A DNA stretch of 64,000 nucleotides from Terfezia claveryi (GCA_015179025.1 WHUX01000105.1:1-64000); one strand, 5' to 3'; shown: positions 21,011 through 32,888, numbered from the stretch's first letter. Numbers and translations: made by a program. Notes: a model not told the origin generated them from the letters alone.

Positions 21011-22200
21011 ATTGGGCATAGCTCTTCCCCGGCAGGCGCCCCTGTACTGTTCGTTAAGAAATCGGATGGCTCCCTTCGATTATGCGTAGATTATTGTAGC
21101 TTAAATGAAATAACGGTCAAAAACATGTACCTCCTACCCCTGATCCAGGAGACATTAGCCAGACTTTCCAAGGCAAAATAGTTTACCAAATTGGATTTGA
21201 GAGGGGCGTACAACCTGGTATGGATTGCTGAGGGGGAGGAATGGAAAACTGCCTTCCGAACTCGTTATGGCCATTTCAAGTATAATGTAATGCCCTTTGG
21301 CTTAACCAATGCCCCGGCCTCCTTTCAACACTTTATTAACGACACCCTATGAGACTTCCTGGATGTGTTCTGTACGACTTACTTAGACGATATCCTAATC
21401 TATTCGGATACCCTAGTAGAGTACAAAATCCATGTCCGACAAGTCCTGAAAAAGCTGGAACAAGCAGGGTTGTACTTAAAGCCCGAGAAGTGCGAATTCT
21501 ACGTCTAAGAGGTGAAGTATCTGGGCTTGATAATCACAACGGAAGGCATCAGAATAGATGCTGCAAAAGTTGCGGCAATCTAGGAATGGGAAATCCCTGC
21601 CAATCTCAAGGACGTGCAGGCCTTCCTGGGTTTTGCTAACTTCTATCGCCAGTTCATTCTGGGATATTCGAAGATCATGGCACCATTGATAGTACTAACC
21701 AAGACCAAGGGCATTGAAAGAGGCCATCGCTTCCAGTGGAGTCCAGAAGCCCAGTCTGCCTTCGAGAAGCTCAAGGAAGCCTTGTGCTTAGCCCCGATCC
21801 TTGCCCACTTCGACCCTGACAGTGAGTGTATCATAGAAACAGACGCCTCCAATTATATGTCTGCTGGAATCCTGTCCCAGTATGTCAATAGTATTCTCCA
21901 CTCAGTGGCCTACTTCTCCAAAAAGCACTCCTCGGCGGAGTGTAATTACGAAATCTATAATAAGGAGTTAATGGCCATTGTGCGAGTATTCGAGGAATGG
22001 AGGCCCCACCTGGAATCAGCAAAGGGAATTATAGAGGTTCTCTCAGATCACAAGAACCTGGAGTACTTCACAACTACCAAATTGCTGAACCGCTGACAGG
22101 CTAGGTGGTCGGAATTCCTCTCTCGGTTTAACTTCAAGATCAGATACCGCCCTTAGAAGGCTGGTGGCAAGCCGGATGCATTGACCTGGAGATCAGGAGA
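21011..22200 (+). pseudogene. pol: Gypsy-1 pol, part 2: reverse transcriptase and RNase H
   Basis: Continues the frame broken at 9575. It includes [48 protein letters not shown], catalytic [10 protein letters not shown] near 21380, and the [12 protein letters not shown] connection. RNase H carries [11 protein letters not shown] near 21840 and SDHKNLEYF. At least six stops in this span fit CAG-to-TAG, CGA-to-TGA or TGG-to-TAG. No frameshift is needed. Confidence 0.93.
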
Positions 22201-22336
22201 CCTCCCTAAAGGAGGGGATGAAAGGCTGAAATACTAGAATCAGGTGGTACTGAAGCCGGAAAATCTCAATTTGGCAGCCAATAGTCTGGCTGATGCTGAT
22301 ACTGTTGCTGACGCCAGAGCTGGTCTCCAGCAATAG

Positions 22337-23785
22337 GTGCAACAAGCATATGAGGAAGACCCCCTGGCTAAAGACATCATTGCCGCATTGGAATCTAGAC
22401 AACATCATCATACTAAGATTTCTCTAGCCAAATGCACCACCCAGGATGGCCTCCTATACCACCTAGACCGTCTCTATGTACTGGATAGCGAACTGCAGTT
22501 ATGGCTTATTAAAGAACACTATGACACCCTAGCCACTGGGCACCCTGGAGGGGCTAAGACGTTAGAGCTCTTGAATAGGCAATACACATGAATTAACTAA
22601 CGGAAGGACGTGGAAAGGTACTTGCGGAACTGCCATGTTTGCAAGCGTGCTAAGCCTACCCGTCATGCTCCTTATAGGACCCTGAAGCCCTTGGAGATCC
22701 CAGACCAACCTTGGCAACACCTAACCATGGACTTTGTGACTGGGTTGCCGGAGGATTCAGGGTTTAATGCTATCCTTATAGTAGTAGACCGATTGACCAA
22801 AATGAGGTATGTTATACCTTGCCATAATACCTGTTCGGCCCGGAACCTCGCCGGCCTCTACCTCAACTATATATTCCGCTACCATGGTCTCCCCAAGTCA
22901 GTCGTCTCGGACCGCGGCCCCCAATTCGTCTTGGACTTCTGAAAGGTATTTTGCGAGCTTCTGGGAATCAACATACATCTCTCCACGTTGTATCACCCCC
23001 AAACAGATGGTCAGTCCGAGCGAATGAATACAATCATAGAGCAGTACCTGAGAGCATACGTCAATTACCAGCAAAACAACTGGGTTTCGCTGCTGACAAC
23101 CTGTGAGTTCGCCACTAACAACCATTTCTTAGAGACTCTGAAAACCTCCCCATTTCTGGCCAATTATGGCTGGCACCCTCGTTTTGTAGACTCCCTAGCA
23201 CCCCTATACAAGGCTAGGGAGAACACCCCAGCTAAGGAGTTTACCACAGAGATTGCTGAGCTGCACTCCACCCTAAGAGCCGAACTGGTATATGCTCAAG
23301 CCAGGCAAGCAGAGTATGCCAACAGATCATGGTTGCCAGCCCCCAGGTATCAGCTAGGAGACAAGGTGTGGCTCTCCAGCAGGCACTTGCGAACGGAACG
23401 GCCATCTCGCAAACTCGACCATAAGTTCCTGGGTCCATTCGAGGTGGTGGCTACTATGGGCACTCATGCCTATCAATTGAGGTTCCCCAAGGACATCAAA
23501 CGCCACCCGGTTGAACACATATCAGAAATTGAGCTAGCGGCTGACGATCCCCTCCCAGGGCAGAAACACCCCCCTCCCCCTCCTGTGGTGATCAAGAGTG
23601 AAGAGGAGTGGGAGGTCGAAGAGGTATTGGACTCAAGGAAGAGGTATGGTCATCTGCAATACAAGGTCAAGTGGTTAGGGGACAAGGAAACTACCTGGCA
23701 ACCTGGGGAAGACTTGGAAAATACACAGGACTTGGTCACTCTGTTCTACCAACGATACCTGAGGAAGCCTCACCCAGTTGAATGA
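22337..23785 (+). pseudogene. pol: Gypsy-1 pol, part 3: integrase and chromodomain
   Basis: A zinc-binding HHCC region (HYDTLATGH with CHVCKRAK) is followed by the DDE core: DFVTGLP, SDRGPQFVLDF and TDGQSERMNTIIEQYL. The GPY/F region (KLDHKFLGPFEVV) and chromodomain (WEVEEVLDSRKRYGHLQYKV) come next. The frame ends at 23785. Stops at 22589 and 22940 interrupt an otherwise single frame. The gag-pol order and chromodomain place it among fungal chromoviruses. Confidence 0.93.
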
Positions 23786-23925
23786 TGTCAGACCTTTTGC
23801 ATTCTTATTGTTGATTGGAGTTAGGGTTCTTGTTTCTACCATTGTTGTTGTCTTCTATGTTGATTTTGCCAGTTATCGTGCCCAGGCTTCCTAGTCGCTG
23901 GAGCTCCAGCCTAAAGGGGGGATAG

Positions 23926-25312
23926 TGTAACAACCATGTGTTCAGTTGTCATCACCTGTAATCACAGGTGACGGGTTATTGCTATTGTTGTCTTTGTCTT
24001 TGTCATCACCTGTGATCGCAGGTGATGGGATATTATTATTGTTACCCTCGGCATCATCTACGACGCAGGTAATGGGTTATTACTATTATTGTCTTTGTTA
24101 TCACCTGTGATCGCGGGTGATGGGTTATTGTTATCGTTACCTTTTCCTTGGCTTCCGAGATAGGGAAGCTTATTTCCCCTATTGCTCTGACCGAGTTATG
24201 TATATATAGAGCCTATCCCTTGTACTGTCGTTGGATCCCCATCCAATATCTTGTATATTCAATACAGGACCTTGCCTCTTCCAGCACTTGTGCACCTCCC
24301 TTGTGCACCCCCTTGTCTCGTGAACAGCTCTGCAGTATAGCTGCCTCCCTCCGACACACACAGCAACTGCCTCCGTGTGTCTCGTGTCCCTTGCCCTCTG
24401 CCTCTTTCGCTCTCGCCCTTACCCCCATCCTAGCCTTTTCCCCTAGTCACACACGTAGCATTCCTACGTGTGTATTACCCTAGCCTTGCCCTTGCCTCGA
24501 CATACCCCTTGGTCGCCTTTAGTGTGCGCACCGAGGGGATTTTTCCCCATGCCGCCTCGCCAAGACTCGCGCCGCCGGCCGAGTTTTGCCCAAGCCTCCA
24601 ACTCGGCGAGTCGGCTATATGTCGCTCTTAATTACTTGGGCAAGCGCCGAGTAGCCGTCGACTACTCGCCAAGCCTTAGTGTCATCTACTGATGCATATT
24701 GCTCGACTGGAGGACCAGTTTCTTATATAATTTGGTTCAAATTTAGCTGAACACACCACGTATTGCTTGGATTAAAGCGATTCATTTTATGAGAATCAGA
24801 GTGTGCAGAAATTGATGAGGTATCAATGAATGTAATTCACATTAGCACGCAAGGCAGGGTAAGATTATACAGGAGAACGATAGGAGAATGGAGGGAAGGT
24901 TAGCCACTAGTAGAACGCAGTTGAGAAATGGTGGTAAGGATTGAGCAGGAAGGAAAGGTTCAAGTTCGTAATAGGAGGAGGAATCCGTAAGAGGTGGGGC
25001 AATCCATGACAGGAGGATGGATCCGTGACAGGAGGATGGATCCGTGACAGGAGGATGGATCCATGACAGGAGGAGCGATCCGTGACAGATAATGGAGAAA
25101 ACACGAAACCAAGACCTAGGTGAAACATGGGTGACTAATTCTTGGCGAGGACTCGGTCGATCACCGAGTAGTCGCCGAGTTGGCGGCGAGTTGGCTTCAG
25201 AAGAATGGGCGTCGGTGCGAGTCAGTACCGAGTAGGAAAAATAGTAGTAGAACTCACCTCGACTCGAGCCGATGCGCACACTAGTCGCCTTGTCCCTAGA
25301 GCCATTATTATA
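23926..25312 (+). repeat. Right (3') LTR of Gypsy-1, with inserted MITE
   Basis: Begins TGTAACAACC after a purine tract and ends ATTATA before CTTAT. The palindromic array recurs at 23952-24119 and the TATA box at 24201-24208. The MITE at 24520-25283 interrupts it. Confidence 0.92.
24520..25283. mobile_element. Non-autonomous hAT-type element (MITE)
   Basis: Terminal inverted repeats TAGTGTGCGCA...TGCGCACACTA bound a 764-bp insert flanked by the 8-bp duplication GTCGCCTT (24512-24519 and 25284-25291). The empty site exists in the left LTR near 7425. An 8-bp duplication with short TIRs is typical of hAT. Sub-terminal CCGAGT/ACTCGG motifs (as in CAACTCGGCGAGTCGG) recur near both ends, and four GACAGGAGGATGGATCC-like units lie at about 25010-25085. 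There is no transposase. Confidence 0.92.
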
Positions 25313-25317
25313 CTTAT

Positions 25318-25767
25318 GTCCAATAGATAGGACCTTAACTAAGGATAGGAAGCACCCCAGCCTCATCTTGTTATTCTTGCCAGCATGATTATAGTGGCTT
25401 CAGTTGGCTAATCACAGTATTTAATTTAGATGCAATAAGATGAAAGTAAGGGCTCTCCCGACTCCCGAGGTAGAGGGCAGTCTCTATGGTAGAGGGAAGT
25501 AAGAAAGGATGTGAAGGTTGTATATTTGGTGTAGGATAGAAGAAAGAAAGTAAGTAGAGAGAAGATTAGGAAGGGGGGTGGGGCCAAGGGTATCGTGCAT
25601 AGTCGGTCTTTACAAAATCCAATGCATTACGTTAGATAGAATCCCTTATTTAGTGCGATCGGAACTTTGGCTCTTATGAAGCTTATTCCCTAAGATTCTT
25701 TTAATGAAAATATTACACCACAAAATCTGTCTTAAACAACATTTTACAACCTCCGTGATGTTTCAAA
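25318..25767. other. Geneless stretch between Gypsy-1 and the Plavaka relic
   Basis: Purine-rich around 25440-25580 (GAGGGAAGTAAGAAAGGATG). No open frame, repeat end or RNA gene was recognised. Confidence 0.5.
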
Positions 25768-27225
25768 ATGAACAGATACAAAACCCTATGCCAATGGTGT
25801 CTATGATTCTATACTTCAGCTGAAGCATATTCAAATCATCTGGCGAAGGTTCATCCTGAAAAAAACGTGAAGGATCTTAATGGGCCACTGCCACCATCTT
25901 GAAAGCATCGGTTCTCCAACACCAGAGATACTGTTGATTTAGATTATGATATAGATGAAGTCAATTTCACTGATATTATATCTACCAATGTTGATTACTA
26001 CTCTGATTTATGCCATAGCAAGGGATCTGATAGGTAGGCTTGAACTTTTTGTGTTGAACTAAAATCTGATAAGGGAAGTCAGCATACAATTACCTATCCA
26101 TGTGCAGGCAACCCAATACGTCAACATGTATTTCTGGAGGATGACCAAAACTTCAATTTGTTTGCTCTATTCCGCACCCCAATTGATTATCAACTGGCAC
26201 GCTTCTTCAATTCTACAAAGACCTTACAGTCAAAGATTGACCAGTTTTTCAAAGATAACCTTTTGAAAGGCATTAATCCAATGCACGAGATTCAATTTCG
26301 GTCAGCATATACAATATATAAGCTTATCAACATGGCAGCAAATAAACCTTCCTGGCACTCAGGAATAATAAACTACCCATTACTCAAGGGAATGGCCTTT
26401 TATTATCAGAATATTATTGCAGCAGTAAAGTACCTTCTACGTCAAAAGGTTTATGCCAGCGAGATGGCCTAGGGCCCACGGCAAGAATACGACAATGAAG
26501 GGAATAGGGTATATAGTGAAATCTATACTACAAAATGGCAGAAAGATACTCAGGTGAGCAATTTCTGTGTTCTATGTCAGATATCCAACTAACTGAAATA
26601 GATAGGCTTTGCTACCCGAAGGCGGGACACTTGTTCCGATTTTACTAGCATCAGATGAAACTCACCTAACGAATTTCTCTAGAGACAAAAAGTTATGGCC
26701 TGTTTATATGAGTATCAGCAATATCAGAAGCTCCATACGCAATACACATACGATGCATGCCTAGATACTAATTGCACTGCTACCGATTGGGCCAAAATGA
26801 ATCAACAAAATACCTAGGTATTGGGTAGAAATGTAAGAAATTCAAGCATTGTAAACCATAGATGATGTTTTGGCACATTTGCTGAAACCGCTATCTGACA
26901 CGAGATGTCAGAACTACGAAATGGTTTGTACTGATGGGAACATATACTTATGCTTTCCTAAGCTCTTTTGTTGGCTCGCTGACCATATGGAAAATACTAC
27001 AATCTATGGTATTATAAACAACTGCTGCTCTTCATACACAATCCCCGTCGAGAAGCTTAGTAAGTATTTAAGAAGTGGTTATCCAGCTCACTCATATCAA
27101 AATTATGCTGCAGAATACAACAATTCCGACGCTATCAGTTTGAAAGCAAACGGCGTTAAAAACATCAAAAATGCCTTGTGGTCAGTCCCAAATATATATT
27201 TTGGTAGAGTAAGGAGGTCTTAGGT
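25768..27225 (+). pseudogene. Plavaka-type (CACTA superfamily) transposase relic
   Basis: The ATG at 25768 opens MNRYKTLCQWC, continuing into an H-x4-H pair (HLAKVH). This is a C2H2 finger as found at the N-terminus of Plavaka transposases. Further on come FALFRTPIDYQLARFF, the GMAFYYQNIIAAVKYL segment and, in shifted frames near 26620-26720, the family block LVPILLASDETHLTNFS-KLWPVYMSIGNI. Near 26870-27220 a stretch reading DGNIYLCFPKLFCWLADHMENT matches the next block. Several stops and frameshifts show decay. It ends where Gypsy-4 begins. Confidence 0.75.
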
Positions 27226-27239
27226 CTTTGCAGGCATGA

Positions 27240-27377
27240 TGTTAGGGGCGAGCTAGCGATCACGGTGATATCTGTCGGAATATCGATATATAGAGTGCAC
27301 GAAGGCATAATCACTTGCTCGGGCCTAACTGAGTGCACAATGTGCGAAGAATAATAGCTTCATTCAAAGTAACCCAG
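27240..27377 (-). repeat. Gypsy-4 left LTR, first half
   Basis: Matches 37559-37696 up to the target sequence CCCAG, where Gypsy-3 entered. Confidence 0.88.
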
Positions 27378-28098
27378 TGTAATGGAGAACATTATTTCAT
27401 TGCTTATATAATTGATTACATACTTTTGTATTTCCTATATTACTACTATATTATGTAACTAAGCCTCTCGGTCGAAGGACTAGCCTTCTACCACCTCCTA
27501 TTGCTTTATAAGCGTCCATAGCATGCGGAATCTGCCATGGGAAGTTCCATGGCACTTGCCATATGAAGACACCCTCATTATGGCCGCGTGACCTCTGTTT
27601 AAAGGCGTGTGACTCATTACTATGGCCACATGACCATCGTTTAAGGCGTGTGACTCATTACTATGGCCACATGACCATCATTTATGGCGTGTGACTCATT
27701 ACTATGGCCACATGACCCCTTTTGTACAGTGCACCACCTTCTGGTGTGCCACCCTTTATTGTATTTATTTCCTTAGTAATCAGATCTCAGAGGAGTATAA
27801 ATAGGCCGCTGGATTCCCTCTGGAATCCACAAGAAAGACAAGAAGCAACCAAGCAAGCCTTCAGAGCAAGCAAGCCTATATTCCGATCAGATCAAGATCA
27901 TATAGCTTAGATAGCACAAATCATATAAGATAGATTACACCAGTTAATTACTGTTCCCTTCGGGAATATCCCACATAGTAATCTCCCTACCCTTCTGAGG
28001 TTTACCTCAGCAGAACCGAAATACACAAACGTCCGTGCCTACGGATATAGATTGTATAAACGGTACTGAATGAATACTGTCTAATACCATTCATTACA
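27378..28098 (+). repeat. Left (5') LTR of Gypsy-3
   Basis: Contains a 41-bp tandem unit with TGACTCATTAC at 27610, 27651 and 27692, and a TATA box at 27796. The right LTR repeats this layout. Confidence 0.93.
27590..27803 (+). promoter_or_regulatory. Gypsy-3 U3 promoter: three TGACTCA sites and TATA box
   Basis: TGACTCA, the binding site of Gcn4/Cpc1/AP-1 type bZIP factors, occurs three times at a spacing of 41 bp. These sites lie 98-186 bp upstream of TATAAATA (27796-27803). The right LTR has the same at 35919, 35960, 36001 and 36103. Regulation by amino-acid starvation is an inference from the site, not shown. Confidence 0.55.
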
Positions 28099-28911
28099 TT
28101 TTTTTTAACTTACTTACCTAATCTTTACTCTTAAATCCAAGGCCTGATCAACCTTCGGATACTTTTATTACACTCACGCAAGTGTATACAATTCAACACC
28201 CAAGTGCACATATAAAATCGATATCGTTATTCAACTAGCTAGCCAACAAAATATCCAACAAACGAGACATCAGACTCTCAACTGCAGTACATCAACAAAA
28301 GACTTAGAAGCAAGCTAAGCAGAGCTCTAACGGGCAGTGGTATCCCACATTAAACAATCCCACCCTCGTTCACAACACTTTTCCCAATAAGATCGACAAC
28401 TCATCTTGCACTCCTGGCAACCGCCATTACATCTGTACCTATAAATCCAGTACACCATTGAAAAACCGGCCCCCAGGTCCCAGGAATAATTGGTCTAAAC
28501 AACCAAGCGTCACAATCCCAAGGCTCAAATCTCGCTGCCTCCACTGCAGCCATTTCCTTCAGAAAAGAATTACCACCATCAGAACCTTCCTTAGGCCCAG
28601 ACATCTCTACTAATACCTCTGCGCCACCAACGTCTACCTCAACACACCAATCAGAAAACGTGACACTCTTGCCGGAATAACTAGAACTAGATTCTAGACC
28701 AGTAGACGAAGAAAAACCAGGACCATAAGAAACATCAGGATCCTGACATCCAGCCTCACCAGCCTCGTGAGCCACTGAGCCAATAGAACCGTTAGTCGAA
28801 CGGAGATCATAAGGATCATCAGCCACTACACCATCAGCACAGAAAAGTGCCAAAGAAGAAAAGTAACTCAACGATTGTATCGCATAACCAGCTGCATTTG
28901 GTTGCGGACAG
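28099..28911 (+). other. Gypsy-3 untranslated leader
   Basis: 813 bp between the LTR and the gag ATG. It starts with a T-run after the LTR, and no convincing primer-binding site was identified. A long antisense frame here (28401-29198) is judged accidental. Confidence 0.5.
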
Positions 28912-30487
28912 ATGACGAAATCAGACATAATGGCGTCTGAACTTAGTAAGAAGACTAAGAGGTCGAGACGGTTAACTATGTTACCCGAAGATATTAAGAA
29001 ATTAGTAGAAGAAACTCCCAGAAAGACCAGATTTATAGTTCCTAACACAGAAGGAGAAATAAATCTGCCCATGGATATAGAAATAGGAGAACCAGGCGGA
29101 GCTGGAATCAAACTATATTTTAGTATGGCTCTACCTCTCGCACCAGAAGAATTTTGGGATAGACATTTTCCAACAATTGAGGAGATTTTGAAATACACTC
29201 GCTCAATGGGACATGCCCAACAGTATCATCCTGATGATACTCGACTCTTAATGGAAGCCATAGTAAAACACTATTTATGGCTAACACCTTACCCATTCAA
29301 AGAAAAGGACTTAGAAATAATGCATTTTTAAGTAAAGAATTAAAGAAACCTGTTGTTCCACTTTAAGGAAACCGAATTGGGTAATACATAACTGGGAAGA
29401 AGTAATGGCATTCATGATGAGTGGCACTCATCTAGAAGAATCAGCACATACTGTGGAGGATTTTTTCAATCCTAGCAAAGAACTTCCAGGAGCGTTCCTG
29501 AGAACACCAAAAGATCAATCGAAAGGCAAAGGTCGAGCACCTGAGACACCAGAAAGGAGGACTGGGTCAGCCAAAGAACCAGATGATGAAAACAACCACT
29601 GGAAGATATAGAATTACCAGAAGACGATGATGATCTAGATACAGGACTAGACCAACAGAGTAGAAAACGCAAGGAGGAGGACGAGACCCTGATGATAGCG
29701 GAGATGATAGCTCGGACTCTGATAAGGCATCGTCAGTTGCAAGTCAAACTCTTAAAAGAAAACCCAAACGAGGAAATCAGTTGAACACCAGCAATGGGAA
29801 TCTACAACAGGAATGGTTACAAGGGTAACCATAAAGCAACAATACTTTAAAAGGAATAAAGATTGATATGCCAGAAAAATTAAGAGGAGAAGACAAAAAA
29901 TGGCAAGACTCACAATATTTTGACTCTTGGCCACAGCAATGCAACGTTGGTTTGTTCTCAAAAGAATAGATTTAAAGGTGCTTCAGCTCTAGAAATTGTT
30001 GGATTCAGAATGGAAGGGAGCCGCTCACTACTTATAATCAATTCCTAAGAGAAAAAGGAAAGAATGCGACATTCTTTGGATTCATACTAGCGCTAAGGGA
30101 TTTTCTGATACCCTCTACTAGTAAGGACATTCTGTGGAAACGATGGGAGACAGCCACACCATACAAGGACGGACGTCACATGGGAATCAAACAGTTTGCC
30201 AACTGGCTTACTGAAATGCAAATCAAATTGATTGACAAGGATGGCAAACAATCAATATCGCAGGAAGTAAAAAGAAGAAAGTTTCTTAATACCTGCCGCC
30301 ATACATGTCAGCTACATTAATTCCTTTAATCAAAGAAGAATGGTCATATGATCAGCTCGTACATCAAGCGGAGTCATATAAGCTTCCAAGAAGGATATTG
30401 CCCCACCATCCACAACATATACATCCCGACGACAACACCCTCGGAATGAAAATCAAGTCAGGTCCACGCAGGGACCAGAATCAATGA
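28912..30487 (+). pseudogene. gag: Gypsy-3 gag (degraded)
   Basis: The ATG at 28912 opens a basic N-terminus (MASELSKKTKRSRRLTML from 28930) and about 140 codons ending at 29331. Further pieces are at 29405-29611, 29860-30300 (PEKLRGEDKKW, near a capsid start) and 30305-30487 in changing frames. The capsid region is similar in layout to gag of other fungal gypsy elements, but homology by eye is weak. The zinc knuckle follows in the next open stretch. Confidence 0.65.
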
Positions 30488-30580
30488 CAAAAAACAGGAT
30501 TTAATCCTAGCAGCAATCCCAATACCAAACCCAACACAGAAAATCGGAAGGACTCAGATTGGGACACCATCACAAAAAAA

Positions 30581-31276
30581 TTGGATCAGAAGACGAAGAT
30601 GCAATTAATTAAAGACAAGAAATGTCTATGGTGTTGGAACCCTGGACACTCCTACAAGGACTGTAGGAAACGAAAAAATAAGGTACCCATGCGTACAGCC
30701 GCACAAGATTTAGCTATGCCAATAGCCACCAAGGATAAAAACAACAAGGATAAAATCAAGGAACGACCCTTGTCAAGACAGGTACCAGATTTTAGCAAGG
30801 TATTCGTTAAAGCTAACGAACACCCCGCACTAGCTTTAATTGATCTCCAAACGAAGGGAGGAGACTTAATCAATTCTCAATTTGTATACCTGTACAAAAT
30901 ACCGACTAGAAGTATCGAGAAGAGATCATTAAGTACTGCAATTAAAGGCTCAAAAGGAACGATAGACAAAGCTTGTACTATCAAACTTGATTGGATAGGT
31001 TATGTAGAAGAACGAACGTTCTATGTAGCTCATTTGACCGGATGGGACATGATACTAGGAGAACCTGCTCTCAGCAAAGTGCGAGCAATAATTCCTGCCC
31101 ATCAGGAACCAGTTACTATCCAACCGGAAAACATTCCACGATTCCAGCTAAGTGTATGGAAGGGATCTAGAACCATGGCGAATGGTATAAGATCAGCGTA
31201 TACACAGGTCAGCTGTGAATCAGTCACAGATTATAGTGAACCAGATAATTGGGAAAATATTAGTGACGCAGACTAA
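30581..31276 (+). CDS. Gypsy-3 zinc knuckle and protease region
   Basis: An open stretch of 231 codons. A CCHC knuckle (CLWCWNPGHSYKDC) lies near residues 17-30. A lysine-rich linker leads to a retropepsin-like fold with ALIDLQTKGGDLIN where AL(I/V)DSGA is usual, so the Asp is present but the Ser-Gly of the active site is changed. The C-terminal block GWDMILGEPAL fits gypsy proteases. The altered active site probably disables it. Confidence 0.8.
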   Translation: MDQKTKMQLIKDKKCLWCWNPGHSYKDCRKRKNKVPMRTAAQDLAMPIATKDKNNKDKIKERPLSRQVPDFSKVFVKANEHPALALIDLQTKGGDLINSQFVYLYKIPTRSIEKRSLSTAIKGSKGTIDKACTIKLDWIGYVEERTFYVAHLTGWDMILGEPALSKVRAIIPAHQEPVTIQPENIPRFQLSVWKGSRTMANGIRSAYTQVSCESVTDYSEPDNWENISDAD

Positions 31277-31379
31277 ACCAATTCAGAAAGAGAACTCGTG
31301 ACAGCTGTTTCTACGGTACAGAAACAATTCAACCCTGTAACGGAGTTTCCCTTATTATTTCCCAGACAATTCCACGGGA

Positions 31380-32700
31380 ATTACCACCACTAAGAAAAAT
31401 TAATCACTCTATCAAACCAAAAGCAGGAGCTACTTGGATACCAAAATGGCGACCCTCAGGACATCGATTTAGACAACAAATCCATGACAAATTAGTCGAA
31501 GAAGAAGCATCAGGTCGCATATATAGAGTAGAAAATGACACAAATGCTGTAGTCATGTTCACTATCCCTAAACGAGATAAACCGGAAGAAGCCAGACATG
31601 TCAATGACTGTCGAGACCGCAATTTAGCCGTCGAATCGGACCACACCCCATTACTAGATATCAATGAAGCTATTGAACTAGTAGCGGAGAATCCCATTTG
31701 GACTAAGGTCGACTTAGCTGACGGATTTTTTAATATCAGGAACGATGAAGAATCTGAGCAACACTCTACCTTTTTATGTCACATGGGATATTTCAGAAGT
31801 AGAGTTATGCAACAAGGGGATCGTAACGCACCTGCTACCATGGTTCGCGTTATGCATGAAATATTTAAGGACATGGTCTATAAAAATTTAATCATCTATA
31901 TCGATGATATTATTATATTCTCTAAAACGTATGAAGAACATGTAGAATTATTGAAGAAAGTACTTCAACGTCTACAGGATGAGAAATTCTATCTCAAAGA
32001 AAGCAAATGCCAGTTCTTTACTCCAAGATTGGAAATCTTAGGACACGTTTTGACATCAGATGGATTACATGTAGACCCGAAGAAGAGGACTACTATATTA
32101 ACATTTCCAACTCCTACAAGAAAAAAGGATCTTAGAGGATTCCTTAGAATCGTTAATTATCTCAGCAGATTTATTCCTGACTTGGCATCGTATGCAAGCA
32201 CCCTGTCAGAACTGCAAGGAGAAACAAAGAAATGGGAATGGACAGATACTCATAACGCAGCGTTTGAAAAACTCAAGGAACTCGTGAATTCCCCGCATGT
32301 TTTAAAACCCTGGAATAATGAATCTACTGAACCCAAATATTTAGTCTGTGATGCTAGTGATGTAGGACTAGGATCCTGGATAGGTCAAGGACCGTTGACG
32401 TATATCAGACCATCATGCTTCCACTCTAGAAAATTTAATCCAGCACAACTCAATTATCCTACCTTTCAAAAGGAATTATTAGCGATTATTGACTCATTGA
32501 AATTTTTTGAAGCACAATTGAGAGGTCACAAGTTCACTATCCTTACCGACCACAAACCGTTAGTAACCTTCCATACTCAAACGCCTGCAAGTTAAAAATT
32601 GAGGCGATCGCAAGATTACCTAATGGAATTTGATACAGACATACAGCATACCGCAGGAAAGGAAAATTTGATAGCAGATGCTCTATCAAGAAAGCATAAA
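31380..32700 (+). pseudogene. pol: Gypsy-3 reverse transcriptase and RNase H
   Basis: 346 codons are open from 31555 to 32595. Motifs are FTIPKRDKPEEARHVNDCR, WTKVDLADGFFNI, QQGDRNAPATM, catalytic YIDDIIIFSK near 31905, LGHVLTSDGLHVD and the FLRIVNYLSRFI connection. RNase H follows (VCDASDVGLG, LTDHKPLVTF). A TAA at 32593 and a return to the same frame (HTAGKENLIADALSRK) show a single stop before the end of RNase H. The upstream 170 bp continue the RT N-terminus in another frame. Confidence 0.92.
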
Positions 32701-32888
32701 TACTTGGACACTCCCACCACCGAGGACGATTATATCTCCAACAGCATCGATCCTCCTAACTATACCTACAACCGCAATATCTCTACCAACGCTTTAAGAA
32801 CTTTCCACTCACCAGAAACCTCTACTCAGAACAATATTGTTTCTCGCGGAGCTATCAATTTCAAGCATGTCAACTGCGACTTCAATAA

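Larger units (their letters stand above)
6838..25312 (+). mobile_element. Gypsy-1: Ty3/gypsy chromovirus, full length, interrupted
   Basis: Long terminal repeats of about 614 bp (6838-7450 and 23926-25312, the latter containing a 764-bp MITE) run from TGTAAYAAC to ATTAYA. They are flanked by the duplication CTTAT (6833-6837 and 25313-25317). A purine tract (AAAGGGGGGATAG) precedes the right LTR. Between them lie gag, protease, reverse transcriptase, RNase H, integrase and chromodomain, all on the plus strand. Gypsy-2 splits the reverse transcriptase at 9576-21010. Many stops at former Gln, Arg and Trp codons show that the element is dead. Confidence 0.95.

Noticed and set aside
28401..29198. 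265-codon antisense frame over the Gypsy-3 leader and gag start
   Set aside because: It overlaps gag on the opposite strand, has no recognisable domain, and lies inside a complete retrotransposon. A chance frame is more likely.
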